A DNA stretch of 64,000 bases from Roseibium denhamense (GCF_009711415.1 NZ_SMLZ01000116.1:127000-190999), one strand, 5' to 3'. Counted from the stretch's first letter, positions 20,474 through 30,790 are shown. Notes: generated by a model from the sequence alone, not told the origin. Program-made: numbers and translations.

Positions 20474-21778
20474 ATGAGCACAGACGATTTACCGAACGTT
20501 TCCATAGGCGTCATTGGACTTGGATATGTCGGCCTACCAGTGGCCGTGGCCTTTGCCGCAAAAGGATATCAGGTCCATGGTTTTGACATCAGCGCGCGGC
20601 GGATTGATGAGCTGACAAGAGGCGTTGATTCCACTGGATCCGTTGGTGCCGGGGATCTGAATCTCAGACAATTATCCTTTTCAAGCGACGCTGGTGTCTT
20701 GAAATGCTGCGATATTGTCATTGTCGCGGTTCCAACACCCGTTGACGATGCGAAACGGCCAAACTTGGAGCCTTTCGAAGGGGCAGCCCGGATTGCCGGG
20801 CAAAACCTCAAAAAAGGAGCCATCGTTGTTTTTGAATCGACAGTCTTTCCCGGTGCAACGGAAGACATAGCCATTCCGATCCTGGAGGAAACATCCGGCG
20901 GCAAACTTGGCGAGGCTTTCCACGTTGGCTACTCGCCGGAACGGATCAATCCGGGCGATACCGAGCGCGGATTTGCCGACATCGTTAAGATCGTATCGGC
21001 CTCATCGGAGGACGCCCTGTCCGTGTTGGCGCAAGTCTACGGATCGGTTGTTCAGGCCGGTATTCATATTGCGCCCTCAATTAAGGTCGCGGAGGCTGCC
21101 AAGGTTATCGAAAACACGCAGCGCGACCTCAACATCGCCTTGATGAACGAGCTTTCCGTGCTGTTCCATCAGATGGATATCGACACGCGGGATGTTCTTG
21201 CCGGAGCCGGGACCAAGTGGAACTTTCTTCCCTTCCAGCCAGGCCTTGTCGGCGGTCATTGCATCGGTGTGGACCCCTATTACCTCACGCACAAGGCCCA
21301 CGAGATCGGTCTGACGCCGCAGGTAATCCTTGCGGGCAGAGGAACCAATGAAATGATGCCGGGCTTTGTGGCCGGCAAAGTGATCCAGGAATGCGTGAAA
21401 CTGGGGACCGCGATGCCGCCGAAGATCGGTATTCTCGGGGTGACCTACAAAGCAAATGTTCCAGATACGAGGAACTCGAAGGTCATCGATCTCGTCCACG
21501 AACTGCGCAAGTTCGGTGCCGGTGTGGTGGTTCACGATCCGTTGGCCGCTCCCAAAGATGTAAGAACAGAATATGGGCTGCAGCTTTGCGGAGAGGAAGA
21601 CTTGAGAGATGCGGACGCCCTTGTGCTTGCCGTTCCGCATCGGGATTTCTTCGAAGACGGGGATGCATGGCCGCTCATCAACAGAATTTTTTCCGGCCGG
21701 TCCGGCCTTGTTGCCGATATTCCCGCCTGTCTGGACCGGGACTTGAAGCCTGACGCCATCCATTTGTGGCGTTTGTAG
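20474..21778 (+). CDS. nucleotide-sugar dehydrogenase, UDP-N-acetylhexosamine 6-dehydrogenase type (WbpA/TviB-like)
   Basis: NAD-dependent four-electron oxidation of a UDP-sugar to a uronic acid, for capsule or exopolysaccharide. The 434-residue protein has the Rossmann motif GVIGLGYVGLPVAVAF, FESTVFPGATEDIAIPILEE, the YSPERINPGD segment and the active-site GGHCIGVDPYYLTHKA with its catalytic cysteine. The last motif is closer to WbpA/TviB (UDP-GlcNAc/GalNAc) than to UDP-glucose dehydrogenase. The ATG at 20474 is preferred over GTG at 20450 because the latter lies inside the terminator stem. No clear ribosome-binding site is seen. Precise substrate is an inference. Confidence 0.9.
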   Translation: MSTDDLPNVSIGVIGLGYVGLPVAVAFAAKGYQVHGFDISARRIDELTRGVDSTGSVGAGDLNLRQLSFSSDAGVLKCCDIVIVAVPTPVDDAKRPNLEPFEGAARIAGQNLKKGAIVVFESTVFPGATEDIAIPILEETSGGKLGEAFHVGYSPERINPGDTERGFADIVKIVSASSEDALSVLAQVYGSVVQAGIHIAPSIKVAEAAKVIENTQRDLNIALMNELSVLFHQMDIDTRDVLAGAGTKWNFLPFQPGLVGGHCIGVDPYYLTHKAHEIGLTPQVILAGRGTNEMMPGFVAGKVIQECVKLGTAMPPKIGILGVTYKANVPDTRNSKVIDLVHELRKFGAGVVVHDPLAAPKDVRTEYGLQLCGEEDLRDADALVLAVPHRDFFEDGDAWPLINRIFSGRSGLVADIPACLDRDLKPDAIHLWRL

Positions 21779-21958
21779 TTTTTCTGAAAACTGGAGAGGG
21801 TTGAAGGGGCAGCTGCCTGGCGGGCAGTGATACCAAAACACTCCGAAGATAGTGACGGAGACAACTCTTCTAGCTGACGTCGCGTTTCATTGGGGGTGTA
21901 AAGGATCTGGAAAAGAAATTTCAGCGTATACTAACCGTTGTCATTGGAAACGGAGATA

Positions 21959-22396
21959 ATGGTCATGCTGAAATCTCTTCTCAAACCACTCGGTGCGGGC
22001 CTTCTATTTGGCTTGATCACACTCAGTCCCGCCGCAGCCGAGGCTGACTTTGACAGTTCCGTTTTCCAATCAATTATCAAGAACCAGATGAACGCGTTTG
22101 CCGCCGATGATGCGCGGACCGCATTTTCCTTTGCTACAAGCGGGCTGCAGCAGAGGTTTCAAACGCCTGAGTTTTTCATGGAAATGGTCCGGAATGGCTA
22201 TCAGCCCGTCTACCGCCCGAAAGACGTGACTTTCGGGCAATCCAAAATGACCAGCTTCGGCCCGACGCAAGAAGTCTATGTGACAGGTCCGAAAGGGCAG
22301 AACTGGCTTGCCCTTTATAGCTTCGAGCAGCAAGAGGACGGCACCTGGCGCATTTCGGGCTGCTATCTTACCAAGTCTGAGGGTTTTGCAGCCTAA
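21959..22396 (+). CDS. DUF4864 family exported protein
   Basis: A 145-residue protein of the DUF4864 family, function unknown. A signal peptide (residues 1-27, ending SPAAAEA) is followed by a compact NTF2-like domain: IIKNQMNAFAADDARTAFSF, then FQTPEFFMEMVRNGYQPVYR and WLALYSFEQQEDGTWRISGC. Start chosen at 21959 with GGAGA just upstream; an in-frame ATG at 21938 would place seven polar residues before the signal peptide. It stands alone, convergent with tgt. Confidence 0.85.
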   Translation: MVMLKSLLKPLGAGLLFGLITLSPAAAEADFDSSVFQSIIKNQMNAFAADDARTAFSFATSGLQQRFQTPEFFMEMVRNGYQPVYRPKDVTFGQSKMTSFGPTQEVYVTGPKGQNWLALYSFEQQEDGTWRISGCYLTKSEGFAA

Positions 22397-22420
22397 CGCC
22401 CGGCGGCTTTCCAGTTTGGA

Positions 22421-23569
22421 TTACAGCGCGGCGATATCGCCGCGCGCCCAATCTTCCTTGGTTTTGGCGTAAAAATCCTCGAACCGGCTTTCCTCAATCG
22501 CGTCGCGCATGCCCTGCATCAGGGTTTGGTAATAGGCGATGTTGTTCCAGGTCAGCAGCATTCCGGAGAGGGCTTCTCCTGCGCGAAACAGGTGGTGCAG
22601 ATAAGCACGGCTGTAGGTGCTCGTCGCCGGGCATGTGCTCTCTTCGTCCAAGGGGCGTGGGTCGTCCTGGTGCCGGGCGTTCTTCAAGTTGACCTTGCCA
22701 AACCGGGTGTATGCCAATCCATGCCGTCCGGCACGGGTTGGCATGACGCAGTCAAACTGATCGATCCCGCGTTTCACGCTCTCCAGAAGATCGTCAGGTG
22801 TTCCAACGCCCATCAGGTAGCGTGGCTTGTCGACCGGCATGACGGGGGTGGTGATGTCGAGCATCTTCAACATGACCTCCTGCGGCTCACCAACAGCGAG
22901 GCCGCCGACGGAGTAGCCTTCCATGGGCAGTTTGGCGAGCGCTTCAGCGGAGCGGATGCGCAGGTCTGGCACATCTCCGCCTTGAACAATGCCGTAGAGC
23001 CCCTGCCCTTTGCCCGGGCCGCCCATTTTCTCAAATTGAGCACGGGACCGCTCCGCCCACCTCAGCGACAATTCCATGGCGCGCTGCACTTCTTCGGGCG
23101 GGCTTGGCAGCTTGATGCACTCATCAAGCTGCATCTGAATGTCCGAACCAAGCAGGCCTTGAATTTCGACGGAGCGCTCCGGGGTCAGGTGGTGCTTGCT
23201 GCCATCGATATGACTCTGGAACCGGACACCGTCCTCATCCAGCTTTCGGAGCTGTGCCAAAGACATCACCTGGAACCCGCCACTGTCGGTCAGGATCGTG
23301 TGCGGCCAGTTCATAAACTTGTGCAGGCCGCCCAGCCGGTCGACACGTTCGGCAGTGGGGCGGAGCATCAGGTGGTAGGTGTTTCCCAGAACGACATCCG
23401 CGCCGGTGTCCCGAACATGGTCGGTGAACATGGCTTTTACCGTTGCCTGTGTTCCAACCGGCATGAAAGCCGGCGTGCGGACCACACCATGCGGTGTCGT
23501 GATTTCACCACGGCGGGCCATGCCATCGGTGGTGATCAGTTTGAAGCCGAATTTCTTGGTCCCGGTCAT
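22421..23569 (-). CDS. tgt: tRNA-guanine transglycosylase
   Basis: Exchanges guanine-34 for preQ1 in tRNAs with GUN anticodons. The 382-residue protein shows the active-site segments [34 protein letters not shown] (nucleophile region) and [15 protein letters not shown]. Near the C-terminus, where Zymomonas and E. coli Tgt have CxCxxC plus His for structural zinc, this protein reads [18 protein letters not shown] and later [10 protein letters not shown], so by my alignment only one of four ligands remains. It overlaps queA by four bases (ATGA), and QueA carries out the next step of queuosine synthesis. Confidence 0.96.
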   Translation of the reverse strand: MTGTKKFGFKLITTDGMARRGEITTPHGVVRTPAFMPVGTQATVKAMFTDHVRDTGADVVLGNTYHLMLRPTAERVDRLGGLHKFMNWPHTILTDSGGFQVMSLAQLRKLDEDGVRFQSHIDGSKHHLTPERSVEIQGLLGSDIQMQLDECIKLPSPPEEVQRAMELSLRWAERSRAQFEKMGGPGKGQGLYGIVQGGDVPDLRIRSAEALAKLPMEGYSVGGLAVGEPQEVMLKMLDITTPVMPVDKPRYLMGVGTPDDLLESVKRGIDQFDCVMPTRAGRHGLAYTRFGKVNLKNARHQDDPRPLDEESTCPATSTYSRAYLHHLFRAGEALSGMLLTWNNIAYYQTLMQGMRDAIEESRFEDFYAKTKEDWARGDIAAL

Positions 23570-24648
23570 GAAGGTGCGTCCTGGCTAGCGTCTGGGAACA
23601 GCAGCGACGCATCGCCATAGCTGTAGAACCTGTATTCGGTGTCGATGGCATGCTGATAGGCCGCCCGCATCGTCTCAAGACCAGACAGCGCCGAGACCAG
23701 CATAAACAATGTCGACCGTGGCAGATGGAAGTTAGTCATCAGCGCGTCAATTGCTTTGAACTTGTAGCCGGGCGTGATGAAGATCGATGTCTCGTCGGCG
23801 AAAGGTGCAATTGTCCCGGTTTCCTGCGCCGCGCTCTCCAGAATGCGCAAGGATGTTGTGCCGATGCTGACCACCTTGTTGCCCCGCGCCTTGACGGCTT
23901 GAAGAGCGGCAGCGGTTTCCCCGGAGACCTCCCCCCATTCGGCATGCATCTTGTGATCATTTGTATCGTCGGCCTTAACCGGCAGGAAGGTGCCTGCCCC
24001 GACATGGAGGGTCACCCTGTGCATCTCGATGCCGCGCGCCTTGATGGCCTCCAGCAGCTCTGGCGTGAAATGCAATCCGGCTGTCGGGGCTGCGACGGCG
24101 CCATCTTTTTCGGCAAAGATGGTCTGATAATCCTGGCGGTCCTGTTCATCTTCGCCGCGTTTTTGCGCAATGTATGGCGGCAAGGGAATGTGACCCACCT
24201 GTGCAATGGCAACATCCAGATCCGGTCCCGAACAATCAAAGACCAGCAGAACCTCGCCGCCGTCGGCCTTTTCCCTCACCGTCGCCGTCAACCGAGCACC
24301 ATTGCCTTCAAAAACAACAAGGTCGTCGATCTGGAGTTTCTTGGCCGGCCGCACAAAAGCCTTCCACCGGTCAGCTGCAGACCTCAGGTGCAGGGTAACG
24401 CTGATCCCGGCTTCAATATCCCCACGGATCCGTTTGCCCTCAAGCTGTGCCGGAATGACTTTCGTATCGTTGAAGACAAGTGCATCACCGGGCTCCAAAA
24501 GAGCGGGAAGATCGCGTACGCCCTTGTCGCTTAGTTCAGGTGTTTGCCCAGGCCGCACAACGAGCATTCTGGCCGCGTCGCGGGGACGTGCGGGCCGCAA
24601 GGCAATCCGTTCATTGGGAAGTTCAAAGTCAAATTGATCGACACGCAT
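23566..24648 (-). CDS. queA: S-adenosylmethionine:tRNA ribosyltransferase-isomerase
   Basis: Converts preQ1 in tRNA to epoxyqueuosine using the ribosyl part of S-adenosylmethionine. Conserved stretches include [76 protein letters not shown] and [17 protein letters not shown]. The 360-residue length is normal. It is the first gene of queA-tgt; the stop of queA overlaps the start of tgt. Confidence 0.97.
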   Translation of the reverse strand: MRVDQFDFELPNERIALRPARPRDAARMLVVRPGQTPELSDKGVRDLPALLEPGDALVFNDTKVIPAQLEGKRIRGDIEAGISVTLHLRSAADRWKAFVRPAKKLQIDDLVVFEGNGARLTATVREKADGGEVLLVFDCSGPDLDVAIAQVGHIPLPPYIAQKRGEDEQDRQDYQTIFAEKDGAVAAPTAGLHFTPELLEAIKARGIEMHRVTLHVGAGTFLPVKADDTNDHKMHAEWGEVSGETAAALQAVKARGNKVVSIGTTSLRILESAAQETGTIAPFADETSIFITPGYKFKAIDALMTNFHLPRSTLFMLVSALSGLETMRAAYQHAIDTEYRFYSYGDASLLFPDASQDAPS

Positions 24649-24737
24649 GGTGAAGGCTGATTGGTCCGGTTTTCGGGGGTGTTCGCTGGGGCTGATACTG
24701 CCCGATTGGCATTAGGTCAACCGGAAGCGGAAACAAA

Positions 24738-24767
24738 CACAGCGCGGATGTTGCCACCCGCGCTGTG
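24738..24767 (-). terminator. intrinsic terminator of the ppiB transcript
   Basis: Perfect 10-base stem CACAGCGCGG (24738-24747) with CCGCGCTGTG (24758-24767) and a 10-base loop, 23 bases after the ppiB stop codon. On the minus strand it is followed by TTTGTTTCC, a T-rich tract expected for termination. Confidence 0.75.
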
Positions 24768-24790
24768 CCATAAGCTTGTGGTGTCTGAAC

Positions 24791-25261
24791 TTAAGCGTCA
24801 GCTGCGACTTTCAAGGAGACAATGTTGTCGGGATCAACGACCGGCTCACCACGTTTGATCTTGTCGACATTGTCCATGCCGTCAATGACCTGGCCCCAAA
24901 CGGTGTATTGGCCATCGAGCCATGGTGCATCCGTGAAGCAGATGAAGAACTGGCTGTCGCCGGAGTTCGGGTCCATGGCGCGCGCCATGGAGCAAGTGCC
25001 GCGCACGTGCTTTTCCTGGCTGAATTCGGCTTTCAGTTTTTGACCGGAGCCGCCGGTGCCAGTGCCTTGCGGGCAGCCGGTTTGCGCCATGAAACCGTCG
25101 ATCACACGATGAAACTTGATGCCGTCATAGAAGCCTTCGCGCACCAGTTCCTTGATCCGGGCCACGTGGGTCGGGGCAAGATCCGGTTTCATTTCAATGA
25201 CAATCGAGCCCTGGCTGGTTTCCATGAGCAATGTGTTTTCGGCGTCTTTGATGTCAGCCAT
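24791..25261 (-). CDS. cytoplasmic peptidyl-prolyl cis-trans isomerase (cyclophilin)
   Basis: Cyclophilin of 156 residues without signal peptide, so cytoplasmic. Typical segments are FYDGIKFHRVIDGFMAQTG, GPTG-like loop CPQGTGTGGSGQKLKAEF, CSMARAMDPNSGDSQFFICF and YTVWGQVIDGMDNVDKI. It follows an exported cyclophilin on the same strand after 41 bases; the two proteins are clearly related and probably arose by duplication. Confidence 0.93.
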   Translation of the reverse strand: MADIKDAENTLLMETSQGSIVIEMKPDLAPTHVARIKELVREGFYDGIKFHRVIDGFMAQTGCPQGTGTGGSGQKLKAEFSQEKHVRGTCSMARAMDPNSGDSQFFICFTDAPWLDGQYTVWGQVIDGMDNVDKIKRGEPVVDPDNIVSLKVAADA

Positions 25262-25302
25262 TATGGTCTCCTTTGGGATGTTTTGTGAGTCTGTGCGGTG
25301 CT

Positions 25303-25842
25303 TTAGCCGGCGTCCGCTGCAACTTGCATTTTGACGATCTTGTCGGGGTTCGCAGGCGGCTCGCCCTTTGTGATGTTGTCGACAAAAGACATGCCATCCA
25401 CGACTTCGCCGAACACGGTGTATTGGCCGTTTAGCCAGTCACCGTCGTCAAACATGATAAAGAACTGAGAATTCGCGCTGTTCGGGCTGGAGGAACGCGC
25501 CATTCCAAGGGTGCCGCGCTTGAACGGCGCCTGACTGAATTCGCCATTGATGTCCGGTTTGTTTGACCCGCCCATTCCTGTTCCAGTGGGGTCGCCGGTC
25601 TGCGCCATAAAGCCGTCGATGACGCGGTGGAAGACGATGCCGTCATAAAACCCTTCGCGTGTCAGCTCCTTGATCCGAGCAACGTGGTTTGGGGCCAGAT
25701 CCGGACGCAGCTGAATAACCACCCGACCGTCCTTGAGGTCCAGATACAGCGTGTTTTCAGGATCCAGATCCTGAGCAAGGCCTGTGGCCGGCAGAACAAA
25801 CAGGCTGGCCAGCAGAGTGAAAACTGCAAATAGTCGTGACAC
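25303..25842 (-). CDS. periplasmic peptidyl-prolyl cis-trans isomerase (cyclophilin)
   Basis: Cyclophilin of 179 residues. A signal peptide (residues 1-23, LFAVFTLLASLFVLPATGLA) marks it as exported, unlike its downstream paralogue. The catalytic fold shows FYDGIVFHRVIDGFMAQTGD, TGMGGSNKPDINGEF, MARSSSPNSANSQFFIMF and YTVFGEVVDGMSFVDNI. Likely assists folding of envelope proteins. It lies between coaD (34 bases upstream) and the cytoplasmic cyclophilin, all on one strand. Confidence 0.93.
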   Translation of the reverse strand: MSRLFAVFTLLASLFVLPATGLAQDLDPENTLYLDLKDGRVVIQLRPDLAPNHVARIKELTREGFYDGIVFHRVIDGFMAQTGDPTGTGMGGSNKPDINGEFSQAPFKRGTLGMARSSSPNSANSQFFIMFDDGDWLNGQYTVFGEVVDGMSFVDNITKGEPPANPDKIVKMQVAADAG

Positions 25843-25876
25843 TGGGGTCTCCTAGAGTTCAATTCAGGTGGATATT

Positions 25877-26386
25877 TTAGTTCGGCACCGGGTTTGCCCG
25901 GTCCCGGAGCGGATCTGCAACGGGCTTTGGAACAAATGCCGAGATTTCCCCGCCCATTTTCGCGATCTGCCGGACAAGTGTCGCGGTGATGTGGCGAACA
26001 TTTGGCGAAGCGGGCAAAAACACCGTTCTGATGTCCGGCTCCAGGGTTCCGTTCATTCCGGCCATTTGCATTTCGTAGTCAAGGTCAGTGCCGTCCCGCA
26101 GACCACGGACAAGATAGGATGCATTTTGGGACCGGGCCGTATTGATCACGAGGTCTGAAAAGGAAATCACCTCAATCCGGGCAGCTTCAGCGCCGGAGAA
26201 CTCTGCTTCCGCGGATGCGTGAATCAGGTTGACCCGTTCTTCGAAACTGAAAAGCGGTGATTTGCCCGGATGAATGCCGATAGCGACGACCACCTTGTCC
26301 GCCAGCGCGAGCGCTTGCCGCAAAATGTCCATATGGCCGTTTGTGACCGGATCAAAGGAACCCGGATAGAGCGCGATACGTGTCAT
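25877..26386 (-). CDS. coaD: phosphopantetheine adenylyltransferase
   Basis: Penultimate step of coenzyme A synthesis: 4'-phosphopantetheine plus ATP gives dephospho-CoA. The 169-residue protein starts [20 protein letters not shown], containing the nucleotidyltransferase TxGH-type motif, followed by [36 protein letters not shown] and the ATP-contacting [15 protein letters not shown]. Start chosen at 26386; an in-frame extension to 26422 adds residues not found in the family. Heads the run coaD-cyclophilin-cyclophilin. Confidence 0.97.
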   Translation of the reverse strand: MTRIALYPGSFDPVTNGHMDILRQALALADKVVVAIGIHPGKSPLFSFEERVNLIHASAEAEFSGAEAARIEVISFSDLVINTARSQNASYLVRGLRDGTDLDYEMQMAGMNGTLEPDIRTVFLPASPNVRHITATLVRQIAKMGGEISAFVPKPVADPLRDRANPVPN

Positions 26387-26547
26387 GGGTTCTTCCATAC
26401 TCTGCCGGCCCGCAGGCCACAAGGCATAGCGGCTTCAAGTGCTGCAAATCTCATCACCCGCCAAAATGTGACAGGGGTCACATCCCCCTTGCCCGGACTG
26501 GGGCATGGTGGCTCCATCGACATACGGCGTGAGCAGGAGCCAAGAAA

Positions 26548-26964
26548 ATGAGGAGCATGCAGGAAACCCCCTTGAACGAAACCCGGACCGGGTTTCAGCC
26601 CTTTGCGATTTCCGCAGAAGCAGTAGACCAGACCGCGCATATGAAAATTGCAGTGGTCTTCCTGCTTGCCGTCCTGACGGTCGCTGCGGCCGGGATTTTC
26701 ACGATCAATTCCAGCAAGGCCTCGCAGGCCGGGGAACTGACACATACGGCAACCCAGGGCCTGCTTGCCACAAAGTCCGACCGCGCAGCCGGTCCGGACC
26801 GTGCAAATTCCTGCGACTCACAAGCGTGGGGCGCCTGGAGCGAAGACTGTGCGTCTGCTCTGAATGGCGGCCGCAAGGTGCGTAATGTCTCCTATACGAC
26901 GGTGGAGAAAGCCAGCCCGACCGTCAATGAAACGATCCTGGCCCGGTACCCGGCCGCCAACTAA
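26548..26964 (+). CDS. conserved hypothetical single-pass membrane protein with C-terminal two-cysteine motif
   Basis: I do not recognise this 138-residue protein. A polar N-terminus of about 30 residues precedes one membrane helix (MKIAVVFLLAVLTVAAAGIF, about 32-51). The C-terminal half contains CDSQAWGAWSEDCASALNG, with two cysteines 12 positions apart that could form a disulfide, then RKVRNVSYTTVEKASPTVNE. The C-terminal part would be periplasmic. AGGAG lies 10 bases before the ATG at 26548. It stands alone, divergent from coaD and convergent with gyrA. Confidence 0.65.
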   Translation: MRSMQETPLNETRTGFQPFAISAEAVDQTAHMKIAVVFLLAVLTVAAAGIFTINSSKASQAGELTHTATQGLLATKSDRAAGPDRANSCDSQAWGAWSEDCASALNGGRKVRNVSYTTVEKASPTVNETILARYPAAN

Positions 26965-26993
26965 CTTTCAAATTGACCTCCCCCCGAACGGCA

Positions 26994-27026
26994 AACAGCG
27001 GCTCAGGTTCCACCCTGGCCGCTGTT
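26994..27026. terminator. hairpin between convergent hypothetical gene and gyrA
   Basis: Nine-base stem AACAGCGGC (26994-27002) with GCCGCTGTT (27018-27026), continued by CAGG/CCTG (27004-27007 with 27014-27017) around a one-base bulge. It lies 29 bases after one stop codon and 39 bases after the other. The T tracts are weak on both sides, so it is a probable rather than certain bidirectional terminator. Confidence 0.6.
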
Positions 27027-27065
27027 GTCGTTTCAGATCCCGGACGATGCCGGAAGCCGTAAGGT

Positions 27066-29900
27066 TTAGGCCTCCGGGCCGCCCTCGCCTTCGCCTTCGC
27101 CGGTATTCGCGTCTCCGGAGTTATCAGTTGGTGTCTCTCCACTAGTTTCACCGTCTGGCGCTGTGCCTTCCTCGGCCTCTAGCAGATCTTCGTCTTCGTC
27201 GACTTCGGAAATCCCTTCGACGGCGACGACCTTTTCATCGTCGGCTGTCTTGAAGACGATCACGCCCTGTGTTGCCCGGCCGGCAATCCGGATGCCGTCC
27301 ACTGGGCAGCGGATCAGCTGGCCGCCATCCGTTACAAGCATGATCTGATGGCTTTCCTCAACCGGGAAGGACGCAACAAGACCGCCGTTCCGGTTATTGA
27401 CCGCCATTGCGGTAATGCCTTTTCCGCCCCGGCCCGTGACCCGGTATTCAAAGGACGAGGTACGCTTGCCGTATCCGTTCTCGGATATGGTCAGAATGAT
27501 CTGCTCTGCGGCGCTCATGGCCGCATAGCGTTCTTGCGGCAGATCGCCGGCAACAACGCCTTCTTCATCTGGCGCACCATTGCCGTTCTCATCCGCCTCG
27601 CCGCGCAGCGCACGGGAGAGCTTCAGGTAGGCGGCACGCTCCTCGGCATCGACATCAATGTGATGCAAGATTTGCATGGAGATTACATGATCTCCGTCCG
27701 CAAGACGGATCCCGCGAACGCCAACCGAGTTCCGTCCGGCGAAGACACGGACATCTGTCACCGGGAAGCGGATGCACTGGCCGGAATTGGTGGTCAGCAT
27801 GACATCCGAATGCTCAGAACATGTATCAACCCCGACAATGCCGTCGCCATCTTCCAGTTTCATCGCAATTTTGCCGTTGCGGTTGATGTTGACGAAATCG
27901 GAGAGCTTGTTTCGCCGAACCGTGCCGCGCACTGTCGCGAACATGACGTCGAGATTTGCCCAGGTTTCCTCGTCCTCCGGAAGTGGCAGAATGGAGGTGA
28001 TCTGTTCGCCCTGCTCGAGCGGCAGCATGTTGACCAAAGCCTTGCCACGCGAGGTCGGGCCGCCGAGCGGCAAACGCCAGACCTTCATCTTGTAGCAAAT
28101 GCCACGGGACGAGAAGAACAGAACCGGCGTGTGGGTATTGGCAACAAACAGGCGGGTGACGAAATCCTCATCCTTGGTGGCCATGCCCGCCCGGCCCTTG
28201 CCGCCGCGCCGCTGCGCACGGTAAGTGGCCAGCGGCACACGCTTGATATAGCCGCCATGGGACACGGTCACGACCATGTCTTCACGCTGGATCAGGTCTT
28301 CCTCGTCGAAATCCGCTCCGCCTTCAATGATTTCAGTTCGGCGCGGTGTCGCAAATTCTTCCTTGATTTCCAGCATTTCGGACCGGACGATTTCCTGGAT
28401 CCGGGCTCTGGAGCGCAGGATATCCAGGTAATCCGAGATCTCCGCGCCGATCTTGTTCAACTCTTCTTCGATTTCTTCACGGCCCATTGCGGTCAGACGC
28501 TGCAGACGCAGATCCAGGATCGCCCGGGCCTGTTCTTCCGACAGCTTATAGGTCCCGTCTTCCTGCACCATGTGACGCGGATCGTCGATCAGGCGGATCA
28601 GATCTTCAACATCCTTGGCGGGCCAGTTCCGCTCCATCAATTGCGACCGGGCGGTTGCCGGATCTGGAGCTGCCCGGATGAGCTTGATGACTTCGTCGAT
28701 ATTGGCAACGGCAATGCCGAGACCCACCAAGATGTGCGCCCGATCACGGCATTTCTTGAGAAGAAAACGCGTCCGGCGCTGGATCACTTCCTCGCGGAAT
28801 GAAACAAACGCCCGCAGCATGTCGGACAGGTTCATCTGCTCCGGCTTGCCGCCGTTCAGAGCCACCATGTTGCAGCCGAACGAGGTCTGCAATTGGCTAA
28901 ACCGGTAGAGCTGGTTCAACACAACATCGGGCACTGCATCGCGTTTGAGTTCGATGACAACGCGCATGCCGGAGCGGTCGCTCTCATCGCGGATATCCGA
29001 AATTCCCTCGACCCGCTTGTCGCGGACCATTTCCGCGATCTTCTCGATCATGGTCGATTTGTTGACCTGATAAGGGATCTCGGTGACGATCAGCGCCCAG
29101 CGGTCTTTGCGGATTTCCTCCGTATCGACCTTGGCGCGCATGACGACCGAGCCGCGCCCCGTTTCAAAGGCATTGCGAATACCCGCGCGCCCGAGGATCA
29201 TACCGCCGGTTGGGAAATCTGGCCCCGGTACGATCTGCATGATCTCTTCCAGCGTCATCGCCGGATTTTCCATGATGGCGATGGCTGCGTCGATCACTTC
29301 GCCCAGATTATGGGGCGGAATGTTGGTCGCCATTCCAACCGCGATACCGCCGGCTCCGTTGACCAGGAGGTTCGGGAACTTGGCCGGCAAAACAACCGGT
29401 TCGGTTTCGGAGTTGTCGTAGTTTTCCTGGAAATCGACCGTATCCTTGTCGATATCGTCCAGAAGCTTGTGAGCGACTTTCTCCAGTCGGCATTCGGTGT
29501 AGCGCATCGCCGCGGCGGGATCGCCGTCGACGGAGCCGAAGTTGCCCTGGCCATCAATGAGGGGAAGCCGCAGGGAGAAAGGCTGCGCCATACGGACAAG
29601 CGCTTCATAAATCGCGCTGTCACCGTGCGGGTGGTATTTACCGATGACGTCCCCGACCACGCGGGCCGACTTCCGGTACGGTTTATTCCAATCGTAACCG
29701 TTCTCGTTCATGGAGTAGAGAATGCGCCGGTGAACGGGTTTCAGGCCGTCGCGTACGTCGGGAAGCGCGCGCGACACGATCACGCTCATGGCGTAATCGA
29801 GATAGCTCGCTTTCATTTCGTCGACGATTGAGATCGGCTTGATGTCGGAGGGCGATGCGCCTGAAGGTGTGCTGTTGTCCTGGTCAGCCAAGGAAGACAC
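27066..29900 (-). CDS. gyrA: DNA gyrase subunit A
   Basis: Cleaving and rejoining subunit of gyrase. Of 944 residues, the N-terminal breakage-reunion domain has the catalytic tyrosine at about Y134 in [14 protein letters not shown]. The quinolone-pocket helix reads [17 protein letters not shown]: serine at the E. coli Ser83 position and glutamate (about residue 99) at the Asp87 position. The GyrA box [10 protein letters not shown] (about 550) begins the DNA-wrapping beta-pinwheel. The C-terminus is a long acidic tail rich in Glu, Gly and Asp. The start appears to be GTG at 29900; an overlapping ATG two bases upstream is out of frame and closes quickly. Confidence 0.98.
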   Translation of the reverse strand: MSSLADQDNSTPSGASPSDIKPISIVDEMKASYLDYAMSVIVSRALPDVRDGLKPVHRRILYSMNENGYDWNKPYRKSARVVGDVIGKYHPHGDSAIYEALVRMAQPFSLRLPLIDGQGNFGSVDGDPAAAMRYTECRLEKVAHKLLDDIDKDTVDFQENYDNSETEPVVLPAKFPNLLVNGAGGIAVGMATNIPPHNLGEVIDAAIAIMENPAMTLEEIMQIVPGPDFPTGGMILGRAGIRNAFETGRGSVVMRAKVDTEEIRKDRWALIVTEIPYQVNKSTMIEKIAEMVRDKRVEGISDIRDESDRSGMRVVIELKRDAVPDVVLNQLYRFSQLQTSFGCNMVALNGGKPEQMNLSDMLRAFVSFREEVIQRRTRFLLKKCRDRAHILVGLGIAVANIDEVIKLIRAAPDPATARSQLMERNWPAKDVEDLIRLIDDPRHMVQEDGTYKLSEEQARAILDLRLQRLTAMGREEIEEELNKIGAEISDYLDILRSRARIQEIVRSEMLEIKEEFATPRRTEIIEGGADFDEEDLIQREDMVVTVSHGGYIKRVPLATYRAQRRGGKGRAGMATKDEDFVTRLFVANTHTPVLFFSSRGICYKMKVWRLPLGGPTSRGKALVNMLPLEQGEQITSILPLPEDEETWANLDVMFATVRGTVRRNKLSDFVNINRNGKIAMKLEDGDGIVGVDTCSEHSDVMLTTNSGQCIRFPVTDVRVFAGRNSVGVRGIRLADGDHVISMQILHHIDVDAEERAAYLKLSRALRGEADENGNGAPDEEGVVAGDLPQERYAAMSAAEQIILTISENGYGKRTSSFEYRVTGRGGKGITAMAVNNRNGGLVASFPVEESHQIMLVTDGGQLIRCPVDGIRIAGRATQGVIVFKTADDEKVVAVEGISEVDEDEDLLEAEEGTAPDGETSGETPTDNSGDANTGEGEGEGGPEA

Positions 29901-30117
29901 TCATTTGTTTGTTATTGCTGGTTCTTTTATATCCGATTCAATTCTGCAGACCAAATAGCCGACAGTTTTCCGCCTCAGTAATTCGTCATTAATTACAGAC
30001 GGTTACAAAGGGTATGCACAGGCTCGAAAAATAGTTTGGGACGCGCTGTCGCGTGTTTGCGCAAAGGCCGCTAGAACAGGCCGGAATCAACGCCAGTTAC
30101 GGAGACCGGACAGGGTC

Positions 30118-30762
30118 ATGCTCGACTATTACATCAATGCATTTGCGACGCTTTTCGTCACCATTGATCCTGTTGGGCTTGCCCCCATGTTCCTCGCCGT
30201 AACGGCCGGAATGAGCCCGGCAGACCGGCGCAGGGTCGCGATCCGGGCAACGGTCACAGCTGCAGCCATTTTGGGTGTTTTTTACTTCACCGGGCAAACC
30301 GTACTGAACGTTCTTGGGATCTCCGTTTCAGCCTTCCGGGTTGCTGGCGGCATTTTGCTGTTCCTGATTGCGATTGAAATGATTTTCGGCAAGCGGCAGG
30401 AGCGCAAGACCGAGACGGCTGAAAAAGCGGTCGAGTCGTCCGACGCCCATCATGGCACCGTGAACGAACTAGCCATCTTCCCGCTGGCAATCCCGTTGAT
30501 ATCAGGGCCCGCGGCGATCTCCGCGATTATTCTTTTGTCCAGCCAGGCCCCGGACACAATGACCTATGCGGGTCTTGGCGGTGTGATCACGATCATCCTG
30601 CTGAGCTGCCTGGGCGCATTTTTGCTTGCCGACCGGATTGAGCGGGCTCTTGGAGACACGGCCCAGTTGGTGATCACCCGGCTTCTTGGCGTTCTGCTGG
30701 CCGCCTTGTCGGTCCAGTTTGTCGCGGATGGGATTCTCGCCTTCGTGAACGGACAAGGCTGA
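30118..30762 (+). CDS. MarC family inner-membrane protein
   Basis: Multi-pass membrane protein of 214 residues in the MarC/UPF0056 family. Its function is unknown despite the historical link to multiple antibiotic resistance. Six hydrophobic segments are visible, starting FATLFVTIDPVGLAPMFLAV, then GISVSAFRVAGGILLFLIAIEM and the family-typical FPLAIPLISGPAAISAIILL. A polar loop (ERKTETAEKAVESSDAH) separates the two halves. The start follows GGAGACC. It is divergent from gyrA across a 217-base interval. Confidence 0.9.
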   Translation: MLDYYINAFATLFVTIDPVGLAPMFLAVTAGMSPADRRRVAIRATVTAAAILGVFYFTGQTVLNVLGISVSAFRVAGGILLFLIAIEMIFGKRQERKTETAEKAVESSDAHHGTVNELAIFPLAIPLISGPAAISAIILLSSQAPDTMTYAGLGGVITIILLSCLGAFLLADRIERALGDTAQLVITRLLGVLLAALSVQFVADGILAFVNGQG

Positions 30763-30776
30763 GAACCGCTTCGCGC

Positions 30777-30790
30777 TTCGGCCGGCCGAA
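30777..30790. repeat. 14-base perfect palindrome downstream of marC
   Basis: TTCGGCCGGCCGAA lies between the stop codons of the convergent genes marC (30762) and the exported hypothetical (30796). It has no loop and no T tract, so a terminator role is doubtful; it might be a protein-binding site or chance. Confidence 0.4.

Noticed and set aside
27348-28802. Plus-strand open frame of 484 codons, and another at 28893-29831, inside gyrA
   Set aside because: Antisense shadows of a highly conserved GC-rich gene; no motifs, no ribosome-binding site, and gyrA is fully intact on the other strand.
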